Shown piece after piece: positions 1 to 8,050 of a stretch of DNA of 64,000 bases. Source of the stretch: an uncultured Flavobacteriales bacterium. GTDB taxonomy: Bacteria > Bacteroidota > Bacteroidia > Flavobacteriales_E > Vicingaceae. The position numbers and the translations under genes are program-made. Location of the stretch: the NCBI GenBank assembly GCA_905479325.1, contig CAJQLW010000002.1, positions 45,787-109,786 of the forward strand. Reading direction: 5' to 3'. Within the stretch, counting starts at the first letter, position 1, and every line of letters begins with the position of its first letter. The notes under the pieces are model-generated. The model was not told the DNA's origin. It did not search any database and worked only from the letters and a program-made list of their open reading frames with translations.

Positions 1-756
1 AAAACCGATACGGAAGCGTTTTCTGAGTTAGCTGATGAAGAAGGGTTTGCTGAAAAACACGATGAGCCACTTGAGATTGAAGTGTATGCCTTAGGTGAAA
101 TGAGAAAAGTAGCAACAGCAAATGGAGAGGATGCTAACATTTATGTAGTAGAAAAGGAAGGTGCAACAAATTATGTTTTGGTTTTGCACGAATGGTGGGG
201 ATTGAACAACCACATTATTGGAGAAGCAGACAAGCTTTATGATAAATTGGGTAACGTGAACATTATTGCCTTGGATTTATACGATGGAAAAATGGCAACC
301 GACAGAGAAACTGCAGGTAAGTATATGCAAGGAGCAGATGAAAATAGAATTAATGACATTGTAATGTCAACAATAAACCAATTACCTGCAGATGCTAAAG
401 TAGCTACAATAGGATGGTGCTTTGGAGGAGGATGGTCGCTGAAAACGGCATTAGCAGCAGGTGATAAAACTGTTGCAACAGTAATGTATTATGGAATGCC
501 TGTTGAAGATATTGAAAAGCTAAAGGAGCTTAATTCAGACGTTTTGTTTGTTTGGCCAATTCAAGATCAGTGGATTAACGAGGAGGTTGTAACAAAGTTT
601 ACTGCTAACATGAAGGCTGCAGAAAAACAACTTGATGTATTAACCTTTGATGCTGACCACGCTTTTGCAAACCCAAGCAGTGAAAAGTTCATAGAAACAG
701 CAGCACAAGAAGCAAATGCAGCAGCTTTAGCGTATTTGAAAGAAAGATTGAAGTAG
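1..756 (+). CDS. Dienelactone hydrolase family protein (5' end outside window)
   Basis: The frame is open from base 1, so the gene begins upstream; 251 residues are visible. It is an alpha/beta hydrolase of the dienelactone hydrolase family, cytoplasmic enzymes that hydrolyse lactone or ester bonds through a Cys-His-Asp triad. The nucleophile motif GWCFGGGW places Cys where most hydrolases have Ser, as is typical of the family. The Asp is probably in WPIQDQW and the His in DADHAFANP near the C-terminus. A GTG at 82 could be mistaken for a start, but it lies inside the conserved fold. The physiological substrate cannot be deduced. An AGACTTT-rich repeat and a two-way terminator follow. Confidence 0.85.
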   Translation, partial: KTDTEAFSELADEEGFAEKHDEPLEIEVYALGEMRKVATANGEDANIYVVEKEGATNYVLVLHEWWGLNNHIIGEADKLYDKLGNVNIIALDLYDGKMATDRETAGKYMQGADENRINDIVMSTINQLPADAKVATIGWCFGGGWSLKTALAAGDKTVATVMYYGMPVEDIEKLKELNSDVLFVWPIQDQWINEEVVTKFTANMKAAEKQLDVLTFDADHAFANPSSEKFIETAAQEANAAALAYLKERLK

Positions 757-960
757 AGAGACTTTAGATCGTAAGAATACAAGAGTTTAAGATTTTAGAC
801 TTTGAGACATAAAGAAGTTAAGGCTACAAGAGTTTAAGATTTTGAGATTTTAGATTTTAAGACTACAAGACTTTGAGACTTTAAGAAGTTAAGATTCTTA
901 GACCATAAGACTTAAAGGTTTTGAGGCCATGAGAATTCGAAAATTTAGATCTTAGACTTT
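757..960. repeat. Degenerate AGACTTT/TTTAAGA repeat tract
   Basis: About 200 bp after the hydrolase stop is built from imperfect copies of short words such as AGACTTTGAGACTTTAAGA. A 19-bp block TACAAGAGTTTAAGATTTT occurs identically at 778-796 and 825-843 (47 bp apart), a diverged start of it recurs at 864, and AAGAAGTTAAG occurs at 812-822 and 883-893. This strand has very little C. No open reading frame of note is present. Function unknown; it could be a decayed tandem array or a dispersed genomic repeat. Confidence 0.6.
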
Positions 961-974
961 ACATTGAGTGAAAT

Positions 975-1020
975 AAAAAAATCCCAAGATTTCGAAAAAT
1001 CGAAACGCTTGGGATTTTTT
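975..1020. terminator. Bidirectional rho-independent terminator
   Basis: A-rich left arm ending in ATCCCAAG pairs with CTTGGGATTTTTT; an inner stem TTTCG/CGAAA sits in the loop. T-runs appear on both strands, so it can end both the hydrolase (+) and the alpha-oxoamine synthase (-) transcripts. Confidence 0.85.
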
Positions 1021-1035
1021 ATGCATTTAGTTTTA

Positions 1036-2280
1036 TTAAACTGCTGCGATCTCGTCTGACTTGTATTCTCCAGTCAATAATTTTGAATGAACCTTCTTAA
1101 AGGTTTCAATCGTGTATTCTACATCTTCCAACGTGTGCATCGCTGTAGGAATTAATCTTAAAATAATCATTCCTCTTGGAATAACAGGATAAACTACAAT
1201 TGAGCAAAACAGTCCGTGATTTTCTCTTAAGTCAAGTGTTAAGTTCGTTGCCTCACCTAAACCACCTTCTAAAATTACAGGAGTAACTTGGGTATTAGTT
1301 GTTCCAATGTTAAAACCGGCATTCACCAACCCTTTCTGTAAAGCATTGGCAACAGTCCACAATTGATCTTTCAATTCTGGCATGGTTTTAATCATTTTCA
1401 ATCGCTTTCTAGCACCAACAACCAATGGCATTGGCAACGACTTTGCAAAAATTTGAGAACGCATGTTATAACGTAAATAACGCACCATGTCTTCATCTCC
1501 TGCTATAAATGCTCCAATACTAGCAAACGACTTTGCAAATGTTCCGAAGTATACGTCAATTCCATCTTGGCAATCTTGGGCTTCACCAGTACCTGCACCA
1601 GTTTTTCCCATAGTTCCAATCCCATGGGCATCGTCAACAAAAAGTCTGAAATTATACTGTTTTTTTAATTCAATAATTTCTTTCAGCTTGCCTTGATTTC
1701 CACTCATTCCAAACACACCTTCAGTAATCACCAGAATAGCACCATGTTGCTCTGTAGCTAATTTAGTTGCTCTTTCTAGTTGTTTCTTCAGGTTTTCAAT
1801 GTCATTGTGTTTGTAAACATATCTTTTACCTTGGTGCAATCTAACTCCATCAATAATACAAGCATGAGATTCTGCATCGTAAACGATAACGTCGTTTCGG
1901 TCTACTAAGGCATCAATAGCCGACATACAGCCTTGGTAACCAAAATTTAATAGAATTGAATCCTGCTTCATTACAAAATCAGCTAATTCTTTTTCAAGCT
2001 TTTCATGAAGAGGAGTGTTTCCCGACATCATTCTAGCTCCCATCGGATATCCCATTCCCCACTTTTTAGCAGCTTTATAGTCTACTTTTCTAATTTCAGG
2101 ATGGTTACTTAAACCCAAATAATTGTTCAAACTCCATTGCAAAACCTCTTTACCTCTAAAAGTCATTCGATTTTTTATTTCGCCTTCTAACTTTGGGAAC
2201 GTAAAATAACCGTGACTCTCTTTTGCATGCTGCCCTAAAGGACCTGGATTTGCATTAATCTTATCAAATAAATCTTTCAT
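1036..2280 (-). CDS. Alpha-oxoamine synthase family PLP enzyme (serine palmitoyltransferase/Kbl-like)
   Basis: A 414-residue fold-type I PLP enzyme of the alpha-oxoamine synthase family, which condenses an amino acid with an acyl-CoA and releases CO2. The DDAHGIGTMG segment (about residues 216-225) supplies the PLP-binding Asp and His, and the Schiff-base lysine is K250 in GTFAKSFASIG. The long N-terminus before the NNYLGLSNHP motif resembles serine palmitoyltransferase-like members of Bacteroidota, which start sphingolipid or sulfonolipid synthesis. Glycine C-acetyltransferase (Kbl) or 8-amino-7-oxononanoate synthase are alternatives; no threonine dehydrogenase or biotin gene is adjacent. 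Monocistronic, with a -7 element TACCTTTG 22 bases before the ATG. Confidence 0.85.
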   Translation of the reverse strand: MKDLFDKINANPGPLGQHAKESHGYFTFPKLEGEIKNRMTFRGKEVLQWSLNNYLGLSNHPEIRKVDYKAAKKWGMGYPMGARMMSGNTPLHEKLEKELADFVMKQDSILLNFGYQGCMSAIDALVDRNDVIVYDAESHACIIDGVRLHQGKRYVYKHNDIENLKKQLERATKLATEQHGAILVITEGVFGMSGNQGKLKEIIELKKQYNFRLFVDDAHGIGTMGKTGAGTGEAQDCQDGIDVYFGTFAKSFASIGAFIAGDEDMVRYLRYNMRSQIFAKSLPMPLVVGARKRLKMIKTMPELKDQLWTVANALQKGLVNAGFNIGTTNTQVTPVILEGGLGEATNLTLDLRENHGLFCSIVVYPVIPRGMIILRLIPTAMHTLEDVEYTIETFKKVHSKLLTGEYKSDEIAAV

Positions 2281-2302
2281 TCAATTTAATTTTATGAAGC
2301 TG

Positions 2303-2310
2303 CAAAGGTA
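2303..2310 (-). promoter_or_regulatory. -7 promoter element of the alpha-oxoamine synthase gene
   Basis: TACCTTTG on the minus strand, followed by CAGC, matches the Bacteroidota consensus TAnnTTTG and implies a leader of roughly 18 bases. No clear -33 box is seen. Confidence 0.6.
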
Positions 2311-2409
2311 AATGTTATTTGAATCATAAAAAAATATTACTATCAACTGGTAGACCTTGATAACTAAGGGGATTTTGTCTTACGGTTAAAGCAAGCAAAA
2401 CAATAAACC

Positions 2410-2417
2410 TAATTTTG
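2410..2417 (+). promoter_or_regulatory. -7 promoter element of the PhnA-like gene
   Basis: TAATTTTG followed by CGC, 17 bases before the ATG at 2435; exact TAnnTTTG match. Confidence 0.6.
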
Positions 2418-2434
2418 CGCAAAAACCAATACCA

Positions 2435-3013
2435 ATGGCCTTAATAGACGATTTAGAAAATAGAAGTGGAAACAAGTGTGAACTTTGCGGATCGACCGTG
2501 AATTTAACGCCATTTTTAGTCGCTCCAAAAACTGAAAAAGTTGCGAATAATTACGTGTACGCTTGTGAAATTTGTAACGCTCAATTAGAGCAGCAAGAAA
2601 CCGCTGATGCCAATCACTGGAGATGTTTAAACGATTCAATGTGGAATGAAAATGCTGCAGTAAAGGTGATCTCATATAGAATGTTACATCACTTAAGAGC
2701 TGAAGGTTGGCCACAAGATTTGTTGGACATGATTTACCTTGACGAGGAAGAACTTGAGTGGGCAAAAGAAGGGATAGTAGAAGAAAATCCGAATGCTATT
2801 GTTCACAAGGATAGCAATGGAGCTATTTTAAATCACGGAGATAGTGTAACGGTAATTAAAGACTTAAATGTGAAAGGCAGTAGCATTGTAGCCAAACGAG
2901 GCACTGCGGTTCGAAATAATACGTTGGTGAATGATAACGCGGAACAAATTGAAGGAAGAGTAGAAGGGCAGCAAATTGTGATTTTAACGCAGTACGTGAA
3001 GAAGAACGCTTGA
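2435..3013 (+). CDS. yjdM: PhnA/YjdM-like zinc-ribbon protein
   Basis: 192 residues. The N-terminal part has two CxxC pairs (KCELCGS at about 14-20 and ACEICNA at about 43-49) expected to bind one zinc. The C-terminal part (about 120-190, from DSNGAILNHGDSVTVIKDL) is the small SH3-like PhnA domain. The family was once named for alkylphosphonate uptake because of its position in Escherichia coli, but it is not a phosphonate enzyme and its molecular role is uncertain. No phosphonate genes are nearby. The middle stretch 50-115 is longer than in short YjdM proteins. Own promoter at 2410. Confidence 0.8.
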   Translation: MALIDDLENRSGNKCELCGSTVNLTPFLVAPKTEKVANNYVYACEICNAQLEQQETADANHWRCLNDSMWNENAAVKVISYRMLHHLRAEGWPQDLLDMIYLDEEELEWAKEGIVEENPNAIVHKDSNGAILNHGDSVTVIKDLNVKGSSIVAKRGTAVRNNTLVNDNAEQIEGRVEGQQIVILTQYVKKNA

Positions 3014-3098
3014 TTATAATGAAGGATGTAAATCTGTATAAGTATAATAGATACTAGTGAAAGTACGTGCAATTTAATTATTCGGTAAATTAGCTGTT

Positions 3099-3106
3099 TA
3101 TATTTG
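3099..3106 (+). promoter_or_regulatory. -7 promoter element of the Kelch lipoprotein gene
   Basis: TATATTTG, exact TAnnTTTG match, 29 bases before the ATG at 3136. Confidence 0.55.
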
Positions 3107-3135
3107 TTCAAAATCGAGAAAAGAAAATTATTGAC

Positions 3136-4191
3136 ATGAGATTATTAAATGTTTTCGCAGCTGTAGCTGTACTATCTATATCGCTAACATCATGTTTGAA
3201 GGAAGATGCATTAACAACTTCTCCCGTTGGTGCTCCAAATTTTAATCAATTACCAGCTTCCTTAGGCGGAGGTGGAGGGATCAACCAACAATACACTTGG
3301 TCTCCAATAGCTGATTTTCCCGGAGCCGGAAGAGATGCTGCAATTGCATTTACACTAAATGGATTAGGTTATGCTGGGCTTGGGCATGCTTACCCCAACT
3401 TTTTCAGCGATTTATATAGCTATAATCCAAATGCAAATGTTTGGACAAGGTTAGACACTTTCCCAGGAGGAGCAAGAAGAAGCGCTACTAGTTTTGTGCT
3501 AAATGATACTGTTTATGTCGGCCTTGGTTATGGTCGTAACTATTCGGCAGGAAGATGGGAAGAATTTAGAGACTTATGGAAGTACAATGCTGCTGCAGAT
3601 CGTTGGATTCAATTAAATGATGTTCCGTTTTATTCAACTGAAAGTGCTCAAACATTTGTTATTGGGTCAAAGGCTTATGCAGTGCTAGAAAATGGAGATG
3701 TTTATGACTATGAAGCAGAAACAGACACTTGGACTCAGAGAAAGGAATTGAACGAAAGTGGTATAAATAGTAGGGGGTCTGCTGTTTCATTTGCTATAGG
3801 TTCTAGAGGGTATTATGGAACAGGTAACGACGACGGTTTAAGTAGTTTAGATTCACGATTAAGGGATCTTTATGAATACAATCCAAGTTCAGATACGTGG
3901 ACAACATTGGATAGTTTGCCCGACGCAAAACGAAATAATGCGGTTAGTTTTGTAATTAACGGATTTGGAGTTATTGGAATGGGAAATGATTTCTTTTCTA
4001 ATTATGCTGATTTTCATTACTATCGTCCTGACATAAAGCAGTGGTCTAGATTGAATGATTATCCAGGCGGACCAGGATCGGACTTGTGCGCTTTTGTTAT
4101 AAATAATCAGGCTTATGTAGGTTTAGGATATCTAGATGCAGGAGGATTTCTTGGAGGACAATCAAATAAATTTTACCGCATTTCGCTTTAA
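3136..4191 (+). CDS. Kelch-repeat lipoprotein
   Basis: 351 residues. The signal peptide ends in a lipobox with LTSC, so Cys21 is probably lipidated; the following residues CLKEDA are charged as in Bacteroidota lipoproteins exported to the cell surface (inference). The rest is a beta-propeller of Kelch motifs: repeated segments of the kind YNPNANVWTRLDTFPGGAR, YNPSSDTWTTLDSLPDAKR and YRPDIKQWSRLNDYPGG, each followed by a strand with G-x-G-Y/F. About six blades can be counted. No catalytic residues are recognisable; it may bind a carbohydrate or protein partner. No partner gene is evident, and the TlpA-like gene follows on the same strand after about 75 bp. Confidence 0.85.
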   Translation: MRLLNVFAAVAVLSISLTSCLKEDALTTSPVGAPNFNQLPASLGGGGGINQQYTWSPIADFPGAGRDAAIAFTLNGLGYAGLGHAYPNFFSDLYSYNPNANVWTRLDTFPGGARRSATSFVLNDTVYVGLGYGRNYSAGRWEEFRDLWKYNAAADRWIQLNDVPFYSTESAQTFVIGSKAYAVLENGDVYDYEAETDTWTQRKELNESGINSRGSAVSFAIGSRGYYGTGNDDGLSSLDSRLRDLYEYNPSSDTWTTLDSLPDAKRNNAVSFVINGFGVIGMGNDFFSNYADFHYYRPDIKQWSRLNDYPGGPGSDLCAFVINNQAYVGLGYLDAGGFLGGQSNKFYRISL

Positions 4192-4266
4192 TGCCAAAGC
4201 GTGTAACTTATAGTTTGTGTAGATGCCTTCTCACTAATTTTTTACTTCATTTTTAGAAAAAGAGTG

Positions 4267-5649
4267 ATGAAAAGAATTTGTACAGCAGTTTTCATTCTTT
4301 TCTATATCATTTTTTTCAGTGTTTTCCAACCAGCACTTAGCGCTCAAAATAACTTCCACTTCTCAGGAACAATAGAAAATCCCAACGCAGATTCAATAGT
4401 AATCATTCAATATTACCCTACATCCTTTCATAGGTTCGATTTAGATGAAAACGGAAATTTTGAAGATTCACTGCAAGTTGAGGAGGGGTTTTATTGGTTG
4501 GCAGATGGAACGGAAACAACGGAAATATATTTAGCACCCAATAATGATTTAGGTGTTTTTATAGATGGGAAGGAATTTGATGAAACCTTGCAATTTACCG
4601 GAAGCTTATCAAACGAAAATGATTATTTAGCACGAAAGGCTCGTTGGTTAGAGAGTTTTGGTAGTTTTTCGGTTTATAGTGTTTACACTGTAAAAAGTGA
4701 ACAAGATTTTCTTTATTACTCAGACTCACTTTATCAAGAGCGAGTAGCCTACTTAAAAAACGATAAAACCCTCAATAAGCAGTTTCGCAGCTTATCAGCG
4801 AAAGATGATGAATTTGATCTTATTGTAGCTATTGATAGTTATGCAGGTTTTCGTCGATTTTATACCAAGGACGAAGAGTTTAGAAAAAGTGATACCTTCC
4901 CTGAACCAATTAGAGACATTGACTTTGATAACCCTAGCTGGATTAATCTTTCTTCCTACCGCAATGCTATAGTCCATTGGGTCAATCGAAAAGTAGGAGA
5001 TGTTGGAGTGCAAGAAGGCGAAGATTGGAGCCTCGCATGGGTGAAAATGATGGAAAGGAGCTTGCAAGATAAAAAAGTAAGGGAAGTTATGTCAATAAAC
5101 TGGCTATCAAGAATGACTTCTTCAAAACAAGTAGATTCTGTTTACTTCTATTTGGACAAAATGATAACTCGTAAAGATTTTAAGAAAATGGCACTAAATG
5201 CCTATAGAAAAGTGAACAAGACAGCAAAAGGAATGCCTTCACCAGGCTTTACTTTTAAAGACAGAAATGATAAACAAGTAAGTCTCGATGATTTCAGAGG
5301 CAAGATAGTATATATTGATATATGGGCAACTTGGTGTGGTCCGTGTATCTCTGAAATTCCAAAATTGAAAGAAGTCACGAACCATTTTAAAGGAAAGGAT
5401 GTCGTTTTTATTAGCATTTGTCAAGATGATACCCATGAGCGATGGATAAAAATGTTGGATAATAAAGAGTTAAAAGGGGTGCAACTTTACGCGGAGAATA
5501 AAGAAGATTCGTTTTTTACAGATTACTCCCTTAACGGAATTCCGCGTTTTATTTTACTCGATCGGAATGGGATTATTGTTAGCCCAAATGCAAAAAGGCC
5601 TTCCAACCCTGAGTTGATTTCAGAATTAGAAGGCCTTTTGGAGAAGTAG
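4267..5649 (+). CDS. TlpA-like thioredoxin-fold protein, exported
   Basis: 460 residues from ATG 4267; a GTG directly upstream at 4264 is possible but less likely. An uncleaved or cleaved signal segment (residues 1-27, ending ALSAQ) is followed by a roughly 300-residue N-terminal region with beta-rich start (FHFSGTIENPNADSIVI), similar to the N-terminal domains of Bacteroidota TlpA/DUF4369-type proteins. The C-terminal 140 residues form a TlpA/AhpC-TSA thioredoxin domain: ASPGFTFKDRNDK-type entry, then WATWCGPCISEIPKL with the CxxC redox pair, and the cis-Pro segment NGIPRFILLD. It probably reduces disulfides in the periplasm. Its last 60 bp contain a hairpin that may terminate the facing ssb gene. 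Confidence 0.85.
   Translation: MKRICTAVFILFYIIFFSVFQPALSAQNNFHFSGTIENPNADSIVIIQYYPTSFHRFDLDENGNFEDSLQVEEGFYWLADGTETTEIYLAPNNDLGVFIDGKEFDETLQFTGSLSNENDYLARKARWLESFGSFSVYSVYTVKSEQDFLYYSDSLYQERVAYLKNDKTLNKQFRSLSAKDDEFDLIVAIDSYAGFRRFYTKDEEFRKSDTFPEPIRDIDFDNPSWINLSSYRNAIVHWVNRKVGDVGVQEGEDWSLAWVKMMERSLQDKKVREVMSINWLSRMTSSKQVDSVYFYLDKMITRKDFKKMALNAYRKVNKTAKGMPSPGFTFKDRNDKQVSLDDFRGKIVYIDIWATWCGPCISEIPKLKEVTNHFKGKDVVFISICQDDTHERWIKMLDNKELKGVQLYAENKEDSFFTDYSLNGIPRFILLDRNGIIVSPNAKRPSNPELISELEGLLEK
5592..5639. terminator. Terminator-like hairpin inside the tlpA-like coding end
   Basis: AAAAGGCCTTC (5593-5603) and GAAGGCCTTTT (5629-5639) are perfect inverted copies separated by 25 bases. On the minus strand the right-hand exit reads GGCCTTTTT, so it could end the ssb transcript while lying inside the last codons of the opposing gene. 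The long loop lowers confidence. Confidence 0.5.
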
Positions 5650-5660
5650 TTTGGTCTTTT

Positions 5661-5999
5661 TTAATCCTTTGCTCCAAGCATTAAGATTTCGTTTACTAGA
5701 ATTTCTGTGACGTACCTTTTCGTGCCGTCTTTCGCCTCGTATGATCTGCTGGTGAGTTTTCCTTCAACTGCAACTTGAGCGCCTTTCTTTAAATACTTTT
5801 CAGCTATTTCTGCAGTTTTTCCCCAAGCTACCACATTGTGCCAAGTAGTGTCGTTCACTTGCTCACCTTTGTTGTTTTTATAACGCTCGCTGGTTGCAAT
5901 GGAGAACTTGGCTAGTGTTGAGCCGCTTTCTAAAGTTTTTACTTCTGGATTCATACCTAAGTTACCGATGAGTTGTACGCTGTTTCTTAAATTTTTCAT
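5661..5999 (-). CDS. ssb: Single-stranded DNA-binding protein, short tail-less form
   Basis: 112 residues, essentially only the OB-fold: NSVQLIGNLGMNPEVK at the start, SIATSERYKN and TTWHNVVAWGKTAEIAEKYLKKG in the middle, and VEGKLTSRSYEAKDG in the last strands. SSB coats single-stranded DNA during replication and repair. Canonical SSBs are 150-200 residues and end in an acidic tip (DDDIPF-like) that recruits partner proteins; this one stops at LMLGAKD and lacks both linker and tip. Bacteroidota often carry such short paralogues in addition to the full-length protein, so this is probably not the only SSB. Tail-to-tail with the tlpA-like gene, 11 bp apart. Confidence 0.9.
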   Translation of the reverse strand: MKNLRNSVQLIGNLGMNPEVKTLESGSTLAKFSIATSERYKNNKGEQVNDTTWHNVVAWGKTAEIAEKYLKKGAQVAVEGKLTSRSYEAKDGTKRYVTEILVNEILMLGAKD

Positions 6000-6096
6000 G
6001 ACTAATATGAATTAAATGTTTTTAAATAACCCGCCTTTGTTTTTTATTTCGGCGGACAAGTTTGTTTTTGTTTGTCGTTGAATTCAATTGACGGTG

Positions 6097-6105
6097 CAAA
6101 GATTA
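6097..6105 (-). promoter_or_regulatory. Probable ssb promoter -7 region
   Basis: Minus strand reads TAATCTTTG followed by CACCG; this resembles TAnnTTTG with one extra base between TA and TTTG. A leader of about 90 bases would contain a small CCGCC/GGCGG hairpin at 6031-6055. Confidence 0.4.
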
Positions 6106-6137
6106 GAAGGCAGGAAAGTTCGATTCGGGAAATAAAC

Positions 6138-6182
6138 GTTTGTAGTCGTTTAAGAGTCGTTTGTAAATGTTTGTAAACGTTT
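6138..6182. repeat. Helically phased GTTT array
   Basis: GTTT occurs at 6138, 6148, 6159, 6169 and 6179, that is every 10-11 bp, usually as CGTTT(G/A)TA. The array lies in the 336-bp gap between ssb (-) and the sulfurtransferase (+), just upstream of the ssb promoter. One motif per helical turn on one face suggests a protein-binding or DNA-bending site. The rest of the gap (6183-6335) is very A/T-rich with nothing else recognisable. Confidence 0.5.
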
Positions 6183-6335
6183 AAAAACGGATATTTAATT
6201 GTATATTAGTAATTAAATTGAAAATATTAATTGTGATTTTTTTTAAAAAGAAATTCAATTTAAAAGATAGAAACGAATAAAAAACACGTTTAACTTGGAA
6301 ATCGTACTTTCGAACGGTTCCAAATACTTTTTAAA

Positions 6336-7145
6336 ATGATGCTAAAATCTCTCGTTTCTACTCAATGGCTTTCGGAGCATTTGGAGGATGAAAATTTGAT
6401 TATTCTATACACCACATTGGTAGCAAAAAAAGAAACAATTCCGGCTGAGTTTGAAAATTTGAAAATCAGAAACGCTCGTTTTTTCGATTTAAAAGAAAAG
6501 TTTTCAGATCAAGATTCTGACTTACCAAATACTTTTCCAAGTGAGTTTCAATTTCAAGAGGAATGTAGAAAATTGGGAATTAATAAAAACAGTAAAATAG
6601 TTGTGTACGACTTGTTGGGCATTTATTCTAGCCCGCGGGTATGGTTCCTTTTTAAAAGTATGGGGCATGAAAATGTATTTGTACTGAATGGAGGATTGCA
6701 GGAATGGATAAATTCTGGCTTTCCTACAGTGAATAACAGGGAAGAGCAATTTGAGCTGGGAAACTTTGAAGCGATATTTCAACCTCAATTTCTCATAGAT
6801 TATCAGGGAATTCAAAAGAATTTAGAAACCAATACCGCCCTAGTTGTTGATGCTCGTTCTGAACTTCGATTTTTAGGCAAAGCTCCCGAACCTCGGGAAG
6901 GGTTGCGATCAGGAAATATACCGAACTCTTGTAACTTGCATTATGAAAGCTTACTGGAAAATGGAAAATACAAATCAGTTGAAGAATTGAAAAAACGTTT
7001 AATATTGTTTGAAAATGAAAACTCTATTATCTTTTCATGCGGATCTGGCATTACAGCTTGTATTTTATTTTTAGCAGCTTCTGAGTTCATGCAAGCGAAG
7101 CTATCCGTTTACGATGGTTCGTGGACAGAGTGGGGAAGTAGGTAA
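6336..7145 (+). CDS. sseA: Sulfurtransferase, two rhodanese domains (3-mercaptopyruvate type)
   Basis: 269 residues with tandem rhodanese domains. The first (about 5-125) has a structural role: it carries YDLLGIYSSPRVWFLFK where a catalytic loop would lie, without Cys, then GGLQEWINSGFP. The second (about 140-269) contains DARSELRFLGKAPEPREGLRSG and the catalytic loop CGSGITA with the nucleophilic Cys, the CG-S-G signature of 3-mercaptopyruvate sulfurtransferases, as opposed to the CRxGx[RT] loop of thiosulfate sulfurtransferases. It transfers sulfur to cyanide or thiols. Two ATGs in a row at 6336/6339 leave the start uncertain by one codon. Monocistronic; convergent with the PadR operon. Confidence 0.85.
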   Translation: MMLKSLVSTQWLSEHLEDENLIILYTTLVAKKETIPAEFENLKIRNARFFDLKEKFSDQDSDLPNTFPSEFQFQEECRKLGINKNSKIVVYDLLGIYSSPRVWFLFKSMGHENVFVLNGGLQEWINSGFPTVNNREEQFELGNFEAIFQPQFLIDYQGIQKNLETNTALVVDARSELRFLGKAPEPREGLRSGNIPNSCNLHYESLLENGKYKSVEELKKRLILFENENSIIFSCGSGITACILFLAASEFMQAKLSVYDGSWTEWGSR

Positions 7146-7151
7146 CAAAAA

Positions 7152-7179
7152 AAGTCCCTCTGCTTTCGCAGAAGGACTT
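7152..7179 (-). terminator. Terminator of the padR operon
   Basis: AAGTCC/GGACTT outer stem with inner TCTGC/GCAGA stem; minus strand continues into seven T residues. It lies between the sulfurtransferase stop and the membrane protein stop. Confidence 0.8.
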
Positions 7180-7208
7180 GCCACAAATAATTGTTTAACT
7201 ACTCTCCT

Positions 7209-8027
7209 TTACTTGTGTGCTAAAAGGTTGGTTAAATAGCTATTTTCATTCACTGCCAGTTGTTGCTGCGTTCTAGCAAGCACATTCATGGCTACATCGG
7301 TATTCACCTCGTTCAATCTTTTGAAGGGTTTCAACTCAATGGAGGTTAGTTCTTCCATGTTTAATTCTGCAATTTGAATGTTGTAGCTATTCACATTATC
7401 GTCTAGTGCTGCCACAAACTGAAGAGCATCTCTGGTAGATTGACTTTCAACAATTTCTTTCACGATTGCTTCAATTTCACTGTTTAACTCAGTAGACAGT
7501 TGGTGAAACTGCTGAGCCGTTGGATTGCCCATTTCTATTGCCATTAACCGTTCATTCGAACTCCTTAATTTTTCAGTATTCTCATGAATGTAAATGTGAT
7601 TCTCTACCATTAACTGCTCGTATTTTCTGCTGTAGCTCATGTCGAACATGGAATAGAAGATACCGCCAACGGCAATCATTAAAACAGAGTTCACCATGGT
7701 GTTAAACTTTTTTTCAGGTTTTCTGAACCGAGTGATAAAGTAGATTGGCACAAATATGAAAGTGAACAAAAGGGTAGAGTAAAACATGAGGTTGTTGGCG
7801 TAAGGCCATCTCATAATTTTAAACAATACTCCGGCAGTTAAGAAAATCGCTAAGATTAATCCAAAAGAATGAACCAACTTGTCAATTTTAGATTCGTCAT
7901 CTTTCAGCTTAAGCACAATAAGCAGAGGCATGTAAATGATACTAAACGAAAAACCGCCTAGAATAATGAGCATTGCGGCACCTGGCCAATGCATGCTTTT
8001 AAATAAAGCGCCTAAAATGGTGAGCAC
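7209..8027 (-). CDS. GldL-like membrane protein, C-terminal part of a frameshifted PadR partner
   Basis: The annotatable ORF starts at GTG 8027 (272 residues), but the same frame stays open to 8078, encoding KILNFSGIATVV directly before the GTG. The protein has four predicted membrane helices, with the signature GALFKSMHWPGA repeated as AGVLFKIMRWPYA; this is the FK-x-M-x-WP-x-A motif of GldL-type proteins, but the rest is not GldL. The last 140 residues are helical and soluble. A seventh A in the A6 run at 8057-8062 (minus strand) would fuse it to the upstream 8051-8311 ORF as one 367-residue protein reading TMKKILNFSG. Starting at the GTG would cut off half of the first membrane helix, so I infer one gene broken or recoded. 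Confidence 0.7.
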   Translation of the reverse strand: MLTILGALFKSMHWPGAAMLIILGGFSFSIIYMPLLIVLKLKDDESKIDKLVHSFGLILAIFLTAGVLFKIMRWPYANNLMFYSTLLFTFIFVPIYFITRFRKPEKKFNTMVNSVLMIAVGGIFYSMFDMSYSRKYEQLMVENHIYIHENTEKLRSSNERLMAIEMGNPTAQQFHQLSTELNSEIEAIVKEIVESQSTRDALQFVAALDDNVNSYNIQIAELNMEELTSIELKPFKRLNEVNTDVAMNVLARTQQQLAVNENSYLTNLLAHK

Positions 8028-8050
8028 TACAGTGGCAATGCCCGAAAAAT

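Noticed and set aside
757..960. Reading the AGACTTT tract as a CRISPR or an ORF
   Set aside because: Units are imperfect and unequal in spacing, no spacers, and stop codons occur in all frames.
2409..2765. 118-codon minus-strand ORF opposite the PhnA-like gene
   Set aside because: A shadow frame; the plus-strand zinc-ribbon protein is clearly the coding one.
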